Source of the DNA: Halalkalibaculum roseum | GTDB taxonomy: Bacteria; Bacteroidota; Rhodothermia; Balneolales; Balneolaceae | Length of the DNA: 64,000 nucleotides | Reading direction: 5' to 3' | Assembly (NCBI RefSeq): GCF_011059145.1 | Contig: NZ_JAALLT010000002.1 | Location: 744,001 to 808,000, forward strand | Shown: in pieces, positions 35,295-43,585 of the stretch | How the letters are laid out: every line of letters begins with the position of its first letter | Position numbering within the stretch: position 1 is the stretch's first letter | The notes under the pieces: generated by a model | What the model saw: the letters and a program-made list of their open reading frames with translations, nothing else | Told to the model about the DNA's origin: nothing | Databases searched by the model: none | Made by a program: the position numbers and the translations under genes

Positions 35295-35959
35295 TAGCTT
35301 TCAACAATGTTACAGTCAGTTACAATCACCGGGTTGTACTTGACCGTATAGATTTCAGTCTTGGAAACGGTGAGTTTGTCTACCTGATTGGCCAAACCGG
35401 AGCCGGCAAAAGTTCTTTTCTGCGACTTATTTACCGAGACCTGCTACCTGATTCCGGCTCTGTTCAGGTTGCCGGTATGGATGTCAGTAATCTTCCTGAT
35501 AAAAAAGTTCCCCTTTTACGACGCAGGCTTGGCATCGTATTCCAGGACTTTCAGTTGCTACCCGACAGGACCGTCTACGAAAATGTGGCCTTTGCTCTAC
35601 AGGTTACGGGTGAAAAGAAAAGCTATATCAAGCAGCGAGCTTTAGAGGTTTTGGGAATGGTTGGGTTAAGTCATAAAAGAAAAAGCATGCCTGATGATCT
35701 TTCAGGCGGTGAACAGCAACGAGTAGTTATTGCGCGTGCCCTTGCCAATGAACCCCGTATCATGCTGGCCGATGAACCAACCGGAAACCTTGACCCCGGT
35801 GCTTCAGCCGAAATAATGGATCTGCTGAAGCAGATAAACAACCGCGGTATGGCTGTCCTGATGGTGACTCATGATTACGATACAGTAAAACAGTATCCCT
35901 ACAAAACACTTAAGCTGGATAATGGCACCATTAAGGAAGTTAAGGCACAAAACCTTTAG
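35276..35959 (+). CDS. ftsE: FtsE-type ABC ATPase, cell division
   Basis: The 227-residue ATPase has a Walker A GQTGAGKSS near 39-47, a Q-loop in GIVFQDFQLLPDRTVYENVAFALQVTG (about 85-111) that is highly typical of FtsE, the signature LSGGEQQRVVIARAL, and Walker B IMLADEPTGNLD. FtsE with FtsX activates peptidoglycan hydrolases at the septum. No ftsX lies next to it in this window. It overlaps the methyltransferase gene by 19 bases. A LolD-like role cannot be fully excluded, but the Q-loop context favours FtsE. Confidence 0.85.
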   Translation: MSDNSVIAFNNVTVSYNHRVVLDRIDFSLGNGEFVYLIGQTGAGKSSFLRLIYRDLLPDSGSVQVAGMDVSNLPDKKVPLLRRRLGIVFQDFQLLPDRTVYENVAFALQVTGEKKSYIKQRALEVLGMVGLSHKRKSMPDDLSGGEQQRVVIARALANEPRIMLADEPTGNLDPGASAEIMDLLKQINNRGMAVLMVTHDYDTVKQYPYKTLKLDNGTIKEVKAQNL

Positions 35960-36064
35960 GTAAATAGAACCTTGGTTGTTTAAATACCTGCTTTTACATT
36001 AAAAGCTTTACTTACCTATCTTTCTTTGTCAATTCGCAAAAATCCTGAAATCGTTGGTCCAAAA

Positions 36065-37012
36065 ATGAATCTCGCCAAACGTACTCAAAGAGTTCGGGAA
36101 GAAGCCTTACGGCTCGGCTTCGACGGCTGCGGTTTTTCAAAGGCAAAGCGTTTGGAAAAAGAGGAGCGCCGTCTGGAAGAGTGGCTAAACCAAGGGCGTC
36201 ACGGTACCATGAGCTGGATGGAAAACTATTTCGATAAGCGTGTTGATCCAACCAAGCTGGTCCCCGGTTCCAAATCGGTTGTTTCGGTAATCGGTAGCTA
36301 CTACCACCCGGATCACCAGCGACAGCAGCAGGAATCCGACAAACCCAAAATTGCCAAATACGCCCAGGGACGTGATTACCACAGAGTCTACAAAAGCAAG
36401 CTGAAGAAGCTGTTTAACTTTACCAAAGAGCTGGTCGGCGACATTAACGGGCGCATATTTGTCGATTCTGCTCCCGTGTTGGATAAGGCATGGGCCGCAC
36501 GCTCCGGACTTGGATGGATAGGAAAAAACTCAAACCTACTGAACAAAGAGATCGGATCTTTCTTTTTTATTGGTGAGATGATTATCGATGCGGAATTCAC
36601 ATATAGCACACAAGTCACCGATCATTGTGGCACCTGCACCCGATGTATCGATGCTTGTCCAACAAACGCCATTTACGAACCCTACCGAGTCGATTCCAAT
36701 AAATGCATCTCCTATCTGACGATTGAACTCAAAGAACAGATTCCCGAAAAGTATCGTGATGATCTTGGACAGTGGATGTACGGCTGCGATATTTGTCAGG
36801 ATGTATGCCCCTGGAATAGCGATGCTACTTACACCCGAATGGATGACCTGGTGCCCCGACAAAAGATCTTGAATCACAATATCGATTTCTGGAAAGAGCT
36901 CGACAATGCCCAGTACGATGCCCTATTCGAAGGCAGCGCCATCCGCCGGGCGAAGTTTGAGAAATTTAAGGATAATGTGGCTGCGGTAGCGGGAAATAGT
37001 CTTGAGTCATGA
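36065..37012 (+). CDS. queG: Epoxyqueuosine reductase
   Basis: From ATG 36065 the product has 315 residues, the usual QueG length; a TTG at 36026 would add 13. Diagnostic segments are GFDGCGFSKAKRL near 19-31, YDKRVDPTKL-like FDKRVDPTKLVPG, KSVVSVIGSYYHPD, VDSAPVLDKAWAARSGLGWIGKNSNLL, and two ferredoxin-like clusters, CGTCTRCIDACPT and CDICQDVCPWN. The enzyme uses cobalamin and two 4Fe-4S clusters for the last step of queuosine synthesis in tRNA. Its last codons (AGT CTT GAG TCA TGA) lie inside a heptad repeat array, so its C-terminus may have been shaped by that element. Confidence 0.95.
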   Translation: MNLAKRTQRVREEALRLGFDGCGFSKAKRLEKEERRLEEWLNQGRHGTMSWMENYFDKRVDPTKLVPGSKSVVSVIGSYYHPDHQRQQQESDKPKIAKYAQGRDYHRVYKSKLKKLFNFTKELVGDINGRIFVDSAPVLDKAWAARSGLGWIGKNSNLLNKEIGSFFFIGEMIIDAEFTYSTQVTDHCGTCTRCIDACPTNAIYEPYRVDSNKCISYLTIELKEQIPEKYRDDLGQWMYGCDICQDVCPWNSDATYTRMDDLVPRQKILNHNIDFWKELDNAQYDALFEGSAIRRAKFEKFKDNVAAVAGNSLES

Positions 37013-37159
37013 GTCTTGAGATATTCCTTTCTCTATTTCTAGCTTCAGGCTATTAGGCTCTCATTAATCGGATATTACTGCTTCCGAAATTCTAGTTGAG
37101 CTCAAAACCAACTGATAAGAATGAATCTCATGACTCAAGACTCAGGACTCAAGACTTGA
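36998..37159. repeat. Inverted pair of tandem heptad arrays (AGTCNTG units)
   Basis: The left arm (36998-37020) has three units, AGTCTTG, AGTCATG and AGTCTTG, and contains the queG stop codon. The right arm (37127-37159) has four units of the same kind in reverse complement. The 16 bases AGTCTTGAGTCATGAG at 36998-37013 pair perfectly with 37127-37142. A unique spacer of about 106 bases lies between. The element sits between two convergent genes, queG and the sigma factor. Confidence 0.85.
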
Positions 37160-37163
37160 AACC

Positions 37164-37802
37164 CTAAAACTTATCCCTTTTGTCTTTAAGACTCTTATAA
37201 AGCAGCTCCCGGGCGCGGAAGATATGGGCTTTTACGGTACCAAGGGGTAAATCGAGTACATCAGCAATTTCCTGGTAGCTTTTTTCCTCCATGTGACGCA
37301 TTTCAATGACCTTGCGGTATTTTGGAGGAAGCTCGTCGATGGCATTCTGAACAATATTCTGACGCTGCTTGCGGATGATATTGCGATCGGTACCGGCTGA
37401 CTCATCTTCCAGCTGCATCTGCATCTCCCCGTCCCGTGTTTTAACCGGTTCATCAATGGAGAGCGTTTTCAGCTTCTTCTTACGCAGGTAATCAATGGTG
37501 TGATTGGTGGCTATGCGGTACAGCCAGGTGGAGAAAGCATAGTTGGTACTGTAGGTATTCAGATTATCAAATGCTTTAACAAAGGCCTCCTGTACCAGAT
37601 CATTGACCTGCTCTTTATCCTTAATCATCTTGAGGATATGGAAATAGAGCGCGCGCTGGTATTTATCAACCAATTCGCTGAAGGCTTGCTCATCCCCTCC
37701 CATGGCGCGTTTAACCAGCACATCATCTTCCCTGCTGCTTTCCGATGCATTCTCCCTAGGTGAATCGGAAGCCGCTGTATTTGAATCATTCGAACCGGAC
37801 AT
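37164..37802 (-). CDS. ECF-type sigma factor, RpoE-like
   Basis: The 212-residue protein has a 25-residue polar N-terminal extension, a region 2 (about 32-100, with LVDKYQRALYFHILKMIKDKEQVNDLVQEAFVKAF and FSTWLYRIATNHTIDYLRKK), a linker, and a region 4 (about 150-205, with LPPKYRKVIEMRHMEEKSYQEIADVLDLPLGTVKAHIFRARE). No anti-sigma gene is adjacent on either side, unlike the sigma gene at 1446. Target genes are unknown. Confidence 0.93.
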   Translation of the reverse strand: MSGSNDSNTAASDSPRENASESSREDDVLVKRAMGGDEQAFSELVDKYQRALYFHILKMIKDKEQVNDLVQEAFVKAFDNLNTYSTNYAFSTWLYRIATNHTIDYLRKKKLKTLSIDEPVKTRDGEMQMQLEDESAGTDRNIIRKQRQNIVQNAIDELPPKYRKVIEMRHMEEKSYQEIADVLDLPLGTVKAHIFRARELLYKSLKDKRDKF

Positions 37803-38178
37803 ACAAATGTATCAGTCAGTCGTTTCAGAATTTATTTCAGGCTTCAAACTTAGTGAAAGTGAAGCTTTATTCCCATTCCTAAAGTCTTCTCTTTTCATTG
37901 TATCAGTAGAAACAAAAGTTGAAGTAAAAATATCAAATATCTCGTCAAGAGATAATTCGTGGTATAGTAAATAGATTAATGCTGATAGAATCAGGTTAAA
38001 AGATTCTCATTAAGAAGACTGTAACTATTCATAAATGTACCTCTCTTGTTCTATTAGTTATAGCACCGTATTCATTTAAGGAAACCCTCGAATGGTTATT
38101 GTAGTATATATTCGCTGAACTTGAGTGGTAATAACACAATGATTCAAAATTGTAATTAATCGTCAAAATATCACGCTC
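37803..38178. other. 376-base intergenic region without a gene
   Basis: This region separates the minus-strand sigma-factor gene from the plus-strand barrel gene and must hold both promoters. I see no convincing open reading frame, strong hairpin or RNA gene in it. A TATATTCG at about 38107-38114 is near, but not equal to, the TAnnTTTG promoter consensus. Confidence 0.6.
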
Positions 38179-38919
38179 ATGAAGTTTTCTCTCTCTACTC
38201 TCACACTTTTGATTGCACTAATATTTTCAACGGTCTCCCATCTCAATGCACAAAATAGCACAATGGATGACGTGCATCTATTTCAGTCCTATTTTAGAGA
38301 TGCCCCTATTGCCAACGGCTTATATGGGGAAGCGGTTTTCAATTATTCGGACTTTGACTTCAATCAGCGCATGACCTTGGGCGGTCAAGGCGGTTACGGT
38401 CTTACCGATAATATCGAGATTGCTGCCGGAATCTATTATAAAAGCATAGACTTCGGCGAACCCGGAACAGAAGCTTCCTTGGCAGATATCCCTGTCTACG
38501 GACGCTATAACTTTTTGAGTGATGAGACAAAATTTTCAGCAGGTGCCTACGCCACCTTGCCAGTCGGTGACGAAATTATTGCAGAAGGAGATCTTGATTT
38601 TGGAGTATTCGCAGCTGTGAGACATCCTGCCAGTGAACAGATTGTATTGACAGGAACCCTGGGTATCGATTTCCTTGAAACCGGCATAGACCGGGAAGCC
38701 TCCCTAAATCTTGGCACAGGAGTCATTTATTCCGCTAGCGACAGGGCTAGTATTGTCAGCGAACTGACTATTCAATCCGACATTGATTATTCCGCTTTCA
38801 GCAGCGGACTAGATTACAGGTTTGGTGACAACCTGCGTTTCAGGGCAGGTCTGCAACTTGGTGTTGATGATGCAGCTCCCGATTACGGAATTACCGGTGG
38901 TTTACTGCTAACCCTATAA
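38179..38919 (+). CDS. Outer-membrane beta-barrel protein
   Basis: The 246-residue product has a signal peptide (to about LNAQ, residue 24) and then alternating strands typical of an outer-membrane barrel (FNQRMTLGGQGGYGLTDNIEIAAGIYY, KFSAGAYATLPVGD, NLRFRAGLQLGV). I recognise no named family and there is no substrate clue. It is followed after 263 bases by a second, smaller barrel gene; the two are similar in style but not clearly homologous. Confidence 0.78.
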   Translation: MKFSLSTLTLLIALIFSTVSHLNAQNSTMDDVHLFQSYFRDAPIANGLYGEAVFNYSDFDFNQRMTLGGQGGYGLTDNIEIAAGIYYKSIDFGEPGTEASLADIPVYGRYNFLSDETKFSAGAYATLPVGDEIIAEGDLDFGVFAAVRHPASEQIVLTGTLGIDFLETGIDREASLNLGTGVIYSASDRASIVSELTIQSDIDYSAFSSGLDYRFGDNLRFRAGLQLGVDDAAPDYGITGGLLLTL

Positions 38920-39182
38920 TTAGTTTTCCGTTCACTCGGTCAGGCTTGTTCCTCGGCAAATAAATTTTGCTGTTTATTATTCAAGTAAATGAATATTATC
39001 CGAAACCTGTTAATTGCTACCTTACTAGTTAGAAAACCAAATACCGGGTCAAGGGAACATCTTTCCCATTTTATCATACTAATGACAATGGGAGAACATA
39101 CGTTGACAGGTCATCATTAGAAGTTAACTGATTATTTATTCGAACAGCTTAATTCTAAACATTTAAAATCAATTAGATAACC

Positions 39183-39668
39183 ATGAAAAAAATATTATTA
39201 TCAGCTGTACTCGTATTAGGATTGCTAGCATTAGGGAACAACACGGCTAACGCCCAGTCAGGAGATTTTAAACTTGGAGGCGGATTACTATATGGAACAG
39301 AAGTTGAAAGCGTAGGCCTACAGGTTAATGGGGTTTATAGATTCACCGAAGAGTGGGCCGGTGAAGCTGATCTGGGTATATATTTTCCCGGAGATGATAC
39401 CGGTCTGGACAGCTTTTGGGAAATCAATGCCAATGCGCAGTATCTGTTCTTGCTGGAAGATGAATTTCACCTCTACGGTTTGGCTGGATTAAATGTAAGT
39501 ACTGCTAAAAATATAGTCAGTGATACAAATTCAGAGCTCGGAATCAATTTAGGTGGCGGTGGAGAATATCACCTGGAGAACCTTTCGATTTTCACAGAGT
39601 TAAAATATATCATTGGTGATTTTGACCAGCTCGTTATTGGAGCCGGTGTCCGTTTTCCGCTCAACTAG
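39183..39668 (+). CDS. Small outer-membrane beta-barrel protein (OmpW/porin-like)
   Basis: The 161-residue product has a signal peptide (to about NAQ, residue 25) and about eight predicted strands, ending in IGAGVRFPLN. The segment GLAGLNVSTAKN and a Glu-Trp pair in FTEEWAGEADLGIYF are typical of OmpX/OmpA-like eight-stranded barrels. The mature protein is small and acidic. A strong terminator follows 21 bases later. Function is unknown. Confidence 0.8.
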   Translation: MKKILLSAVLVLGLLALGNNTANAQSGDFKLGGGLLYGTEVESVGLQVNGVYRFTEEWAGEADLGIYFPGDDTGLDSFWEINANAQYLFLLEDEFHLYGLAGLNVSTAKNIVSDTNSELGINLGGGGEYHLENLSIFTELKYIIGDFDQLVIGAGVRFPLN

Positions 39669-39689
39669 ATAAATATTTACCATTTCAGA

Positions 39690-39725
39690 GGGGATATTCT
39701 CAACAGGAGGATATCCCCTTTTTAA
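39690..39725 (+). terminator. Rho-independent terminator
   Basis: A 12-base-pair stem (GGGGATAT core with four further pairs including one G-T) closes a 5-base loop and is followed by a run of T. It ends the barrel gene and overlaps the stop codon of the Ppx/GppA gene on the other strand. Confidence 0.88.
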
Positions 39726-40651
39726 TTTTTACTCAAAATAGCACCATGTCGGATCCCTCCTGTTGAGACAACCAGTTCTGGAAAATTATATAACGTCATA
39801 AACTCATCCAGTATTAATAATCCTGCCAGTATTATTTCCGCTCTTCCCTTCATGACCACCGGATATGTTTCTTCCAGTGACCTGACCGTATTTTTTGAAA
39901 TCTTATCTACCCAGTATGAAATATTTTCGGTTGACAACGTGTAGTCATTAATTTGTTCTGAATCATATTGAGAAAGGCCGGAATCCATAAAGGCAAGAGA
40001 TGTTACCGTACCTGCTACCCCGACCAACGCCGGCTGCACATCCTCTTTTTGGAATTTAAAAGGTCTGTTATGCAGTATTTTCCGAATCTCTTCTCTACAG
40101 TTTCTAATCTGAGATTCTTCAGGGGGATCACTACCAATAAATCGTTCGGTAAAACGTACCGATCCCATATCAAACGAATGGCTTTCCCTAACCACACCTT
40201 TCATACCGTGAGCAATTTCAGTACTTCCCCCTCCTATATCAATGACTACTGCTTCATCAATCTTGGGAAGCATACTCAGGGCACCCGCAAAAGTGTATTC
40301 AGCTTCTTCAATACCGCTCAGTAACCTAATTTCAAATCCTGTTTCCTCACGTACCTTATCAATAAAATAACTTCTGTTTGCGGCATCTCTTACGGCACTG
40401 GTAGCCGTTACCACCGGGGATTGAATTTGCGGATAATCGGAGCTGATAATCTCATTGTATTCCTGTAATGCATCCAGTACCCTCTTCATCGAGGCATCGG
40501 AAAGGTTACCGGAAGCATCCACGCCATTCCCTAAACGCGGAATGCGCTGCTCTTCCCTGACCGGAGTGAGAATTTCTCCATTCTTTTTTGCCACCAGCAA
40601 AAGTACAGTATTCGTTCCAATATCAATGGCAGCATGCAAATCAGAAGGCAT
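39722..40651 (-). CDS. Ppx/GppA-family phosphatase
   Basis: The 309-residue protein is the short, single-core form of the exopolyphosphatase/guanosine pentaphosphatase family. It carries the sugar-kinase-fold phosphate loops AIDIGTNTVLLLVAKK near 8-23, VTATSAVRDAANR, EEAEYTFAGAL and VIDIGGGSTEIAHG near 139-152, and GVAGTVTSLA later. It hydrolyses polyphosphate or pppGpp in the cytoplasm. Its start codon shares one base with the prmA stop (TAATG), so the two are translationally coupled. Confidence 0.93.
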   Translation of the reverse strand: MPSDLHAAIDIGTNTVLLLVAKKNGEILTPVREEQRIPRLGNGVDASGNLSDASMKRVLDALQEYNEIISSDYPQIQSPVVTATSAVRDAANRSYFIDKVREETGFEIRLLSGIEEAEYTFAGALSMLPKIDEAVVIDIGGGSTEIAHGMKGVVRESHSFDMGSVRFTERFIGSDPPEESQIRNCREEIRKILHNRPFKFQKEDVQPALVGVAGTVTSLAFMDSGLSQYDSEQINDYTLSTENISYWVDKISKNTVRSLEETYPVVMKGRAEIILAGLLILDEFMTLYNFPELVVSTGGIRHGAILSKN

Positions 40652-41496
40652 TATACAATACGGTTTTCAACAGAGTATGCTATCCACTCATTTTCTTGAC
40701 GTATCTCTTTCACTTTGAGTTCAAGGTCTTCCAGCTTTTGAGTGACGGAGGGTTCATCCTTTTCAAGTAAACCTGACAACAGCATTCTCCCTTCTTCTTT
40801 AAGCAGTCTTTTTAGCTTTGGGAGCATATCCAGAATAGTATTCCGTTCGATATTGGCTAAAATTACATCGTACTGAGAACCACTTGGGATGGTTTCCAGC
40901 GAACCTTTCCGTACGGCAACCTTTTTCTCAACCCCATTCAAAAGAATATTTTCCCTGGTATTGGTAATACTCCATTCATCAATATCGAAAGCAAAAGCTT
41001 TATCAGCACCCAACTTTATAGCTGCAATTGCAAGAATTCCGGTTCCCGTACCTGCGTCCAGCACAATATCATCACCCTCGATAACGGAGGGCAGCAGCTT
41101 TAACATCAGTCTTGTTGTTTCATGGTACCCGGTTCCGAAGGCCATTTTTGGGTCAATCTCCAGAAGGATGCTATCGTTGTCAGGCTCTCCTCTCTGCCAA
41201 GTAGGTTTCACATAAAATTTTCCGATATTCTGTGCTACGATGGTTTTTTCCCACTCTTCATTCCAATTCCGGTCCGCTACCACCTCCTCTGTTTCAATAA
41301 ATCCGTCACCCGGATAAGCTCTTAATATCCCTTCAATTCGTTCACGATGAACATCACTGAATCGTTCTTTGGGTACGTAGGTAATAATCCGGCCATCCTG
41401 CTGTTCAAAGGCATCAAATTCCATCTCCAGCAGCTCGGATATTAACGTCTCCTGGTACTCATCTTGTATTGATATTACAAGCTTAATGTATTTCAT
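40651..41496 (-). CDS. prmA: Ribosomal protein L11 methyltransferase
   Basis: The 281-residue protein has an N-terminal substrate-recognition domain, then the PrmA core. The core includes WKRGEP-like WQRGEPDNDSILLEIDPKMAFGTGYHETTRLML near 98-131, the SAM motif VLDAGTGTGILAIAAIKLGADKAFAFDID, and ILANIERNTIL near 210. It methylates L11 in the cytoplasm. It is translationally coupled to the Ppx/GppA gene. A tandem heptad array starts almost at its start codon, so its promoter must be within or beyond that array. Confidence 0.94.
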   Translation of the reverse strand: MKYIKLVISIQDEYQETLISELLEMEFDAFEQQDGRIITYVPKERFSDVHRERIEGILRAYPGDGFIETEEVVADRNWNEEWEKTIVAQNIGKFYVKPTWQRGEPDNDSILLEIDPKMAFGTGYHETTRLMLKLLPSVIEGDDIVLDAGTGTGILAIAAIKLGADKAFAFDIDEWSITNTRENILLNGVEKKVAVRKGSLETIPSGSQYDVILANIERNTILDMLPKLKRLLKEEGRMLLSGLLEKDEPSVTQKLEDLELKVKEIRQENEWIAYSVENRIV

Positions 41497-41676
41497 ATTG
41501 GATGTTGAAGGTTAGGTGCTGGATGCTGGATGCTGGATGCTGGATGCTGGATGCTGGATGCTGGAAAATAATCATTTAGTCATCATTCAAAATTGGTTTG
41601 ATAAATTTTACTAAATCATTGTGTATCCAATCTCTAGCTTCCAACCTCTAAATTCCAACTTCAATCTTCCAGCCTT
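41497..41676. repeat. Inverted pair of heptad arrays, TGCTGGA units
   Basis: Seven exact tandem copies of TGCTGGA occupy 41517-41565, preceded by degenerate units (ATTGGA, TGTTGAA, GGTTAGG). After a spacer of about 60 bases, a second heptad-periodic series in the opposite orientation runs at about 41626-41674 (units such as TCCAACC, TCCAACT, TCCAGCC, alternating with TCTAGCT and TCAATCT). It lies upstream of prmA and downstream of the M28 peptidase gene. Confidence 0.85.
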
Positions 41677-42658
41677 AAATTCTATTGTAGATCAGTTCGA
41701 CCAAAACGTCTCCTACAGCCTGTAGCGTTTCATGGCTAATGATGTCCATATTATCATTCTGCGTGTGCCAGTATGGGGCAAAGGTGATATTTTCAGTATC
41801 CGGCCGATGCCTGATGATATCGATGGTGGGAATATTAAGAATGCGATTAATGACCACATGATCGTCGTTAATGGCACTTCCAGGTAGATCCAGGAAATAA
41901 TTTCCGTAATTTTTCTCTTCTGCTATAGTCCACAGTTCATTTACTAAAGCCGGGGCATACTGCAATGAGTACTTCTCTTTGGGAAATTGGGCGTTAATCC
42001 CTCCTACCATGTCCAGTAAGATTCCAAATCTGGGACTGTAATTCTGAACAGGTGGATTGTTGGCCCAGTAACGAGATCCTAGAAAATATTTCTCTAGACT
42101 ACCTTTTTTTCCATAGTCTTCACCGTCAAAGAGCACGATATCTACTCCTATTTCCGGAAGCTCATGGCTCATGATGCGAGCCAGCTCAAGCAACACACCA
42201 ACCCCACTGCCCCCGTCATCAGCACCCGGTATCGGTGTCTCTGTAGCAAGGGAATCTTCATCTGCCCGCGGACGGGTATCCCAATGAGCACAGAGCATAA
42301 TACGGTCGCCTGCCCGGGGATTAAATGATGCAATGATATTAGTGAGTTCCAGCTGAACACCATCGTACCCTGCTTCGGTAAATTCTTGAGCAAATACACT
42401 TCGTTCGCCGGCATACGATTTAAGCTTATCCAAAAGAAACTCCTTGGTCTGCCGGTGACCTTTTGAATTGGGATGCCTGGGGCCAAAAGAAACCTGTTGA
42501 TCAATAAATGTATAGGCACTGTCGGCATTAAATACCGGAACTTCATTACCTTTCTCCCTGAAATTCAATCTATCGGTGTCTTCACTGCTGCAGGCTATCA
42601 ACAACACTCCAACCGGAAAAATAATGCAGATAAACCGAAACAATCTTTGGATCTTCAT
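41675..42658 (-). CDS. M28-family zinc peptidase/glutaminyl-cyclase-like lipoprotein
   Basis: From ATG 42658 (a TTG lies one codon earlier) the product has 327 residues with a lipoprotein signal ending at Cys23 (LLIACSS). It carries the M28/glutaminyl cyclase zinc-site pattern: AHWDTRPRADED, PGADDGGSGVGVLLELARI, FDGEDYGKKG, and a late HWHTQNDN-like YWHTQNDNMD. The FGPRHPNSKGH opening and HWDTRP are typical of Bacteroidota glutaminyl-peptide cyclotransferase-like proteins. It is membrane-anchored, so it acts on exported peptides. No operon partner is evident. Confidence 0.88.
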   Translation of the reverse strand: MKIQRLFRFICIIFPVGVLLIACSSEDTDRLNFREKGNEVPVFNADSAYTFIDQQVSFGPRHPNSKGHRQTKEFLLDKLKSYAGERSVFAQEFTEAGYDGVQLELTNIIASFNPRAGDRIMLCAHWDTRPRADEDSLATETPIPGADDGGSGVGVLLELARIMSHELPEIGVDIVLFDGEDYGKKGSLEKYFLGSRYWANNPPVQNYSPRFGILLDMVGGINAQFPKEKYSLQYAPALVNELWTIAEEKNYGNYFLDLPGSAINDDHVVINRILNIPTIDIIRHRPDTENITFAPYWHTQNDNMDIISHETLQAVGDVLVELIYNRI

Positions 42659-42726
42659 CAATAATAAGTCATTTAGTAATCAAGTAGCGAAGAACTGGCT
42701 CTCCTCTTTTTCCTGCCAACTAACAT

Positions 42727-43494
42727 CTACGCTTCTTTATGAACCATACTGGCAGAGGATTGTGCTACAGGAAAAACAATAGTATCCATGATATTGACAT
42801 GCATCGGCCGGTTGGCAATGAAATGAACGATCTCCGCGATATCTACAGCAGTAAGTGCTTTATAGCCTTTATATACTTTTTCAGCACGTTCTTCGTCTCC
42901 CTTAAAACGTACATTACTGAATTCCGTTTCTACCAGTCCGGGTGAAACCATGCTGACCCGTATTTCGGTGCCGTGCAGATCCTTCTTTGTCGCTTCTGTA
43001 ATAGCTTTAACAGCATGTTTGGTGGCACAATATACAGATCCGCCGGGATAGGCCTCGTGTCCCGCAATGGAACCGATATTGATAACATGTCCCGAATTGC
43101 GCTGTTTCATTGACGGAGTAATAAGACGAGTCATGGTCAACAATCCCTTAATATTGGTATCAATCATGGTATCCCAGTCATCAAAAGAGGCATCGTAAAC
43201 CGCATCAACGCCCTTAGCAAGTCCGGCATTATTTACCAGAATGTCTACCGGACTGATGAGTGATTCCAAAAATTCCCCGCAGGCATCCCGATCACGAATG
43301 TCAAAAGCACCCGTAAACACTTCAATATCAAAATCTTTTTCTAATTCTTTCTTTAAGCTTTGAAGGCGCTCTTCCCGCCGACCGGATATGGCAAGGTTAC
43401 ATTTTGATTCAGCAAAAAGCTTTGCAGTTGCCTCACCAATACCTGCAGTGGCCCCGGTTACCAGTACCAACTTACCTTGAAGTCTGTTTTTCAT
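42727..43494 (-). CDS. Short-chain dehydrogenase/reductase (YdfG-like)
   Basis: The 255-residue enzyme has the cofactor motif TGATAGIGEA (13-22), the NNAG motif in ILVNNAGLAKG, a catalytic Ser in INIGSIAGHEAYPGG, and the YCATKHAVKA active site near 155-164. The segment NNAGLAKGVDAVYDASFDDWDTMIDTN is typical of the NADP-dependent serine/3-hydroxy acid dehydrogenase subgroup (YdfG). The exact substrate is not known. It is separated from the M28 gene by 68 bases. Confidence 0.9.
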   Translation of the reverse strand: MKNRLQGKLVLVTGATAGIGEATAKLFAESKCNLAISGRREERLQSLKKELEKDFDIEVFTGAFDIRDRDACGEFLESLISPVDILVNNAGLAKGVDAVYDASFDDWDTMIDTNIKGLLTMTRLITPSMKQRNSGHVINIGSIAGHEAYPGGSVYCATKHAVKAITEATKKDLHGTEIRVSMVSPGLVETEFSNVRFKGDEERAEKVYKGYKALTAVDIAEIVHFIANRPMHVNIMDTIVFPVAQSSASMVHKEA

Positions 43495-43585
43495 ATCGTG
43501 AAATTGATTAAAAAAAGAGTAGTCAGTATCTAACTATTAATTCAAAGGCCGGACCTATCAATTACCAGTGATATATGCCCCCTTA

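Noticed and set aside
41517-41565. Could the regularly spaced repeats be a CRISPR array?
   Set aside because: Units are 7 bases, directly adjacent, without unique spacers between them, and no cas gene is present.
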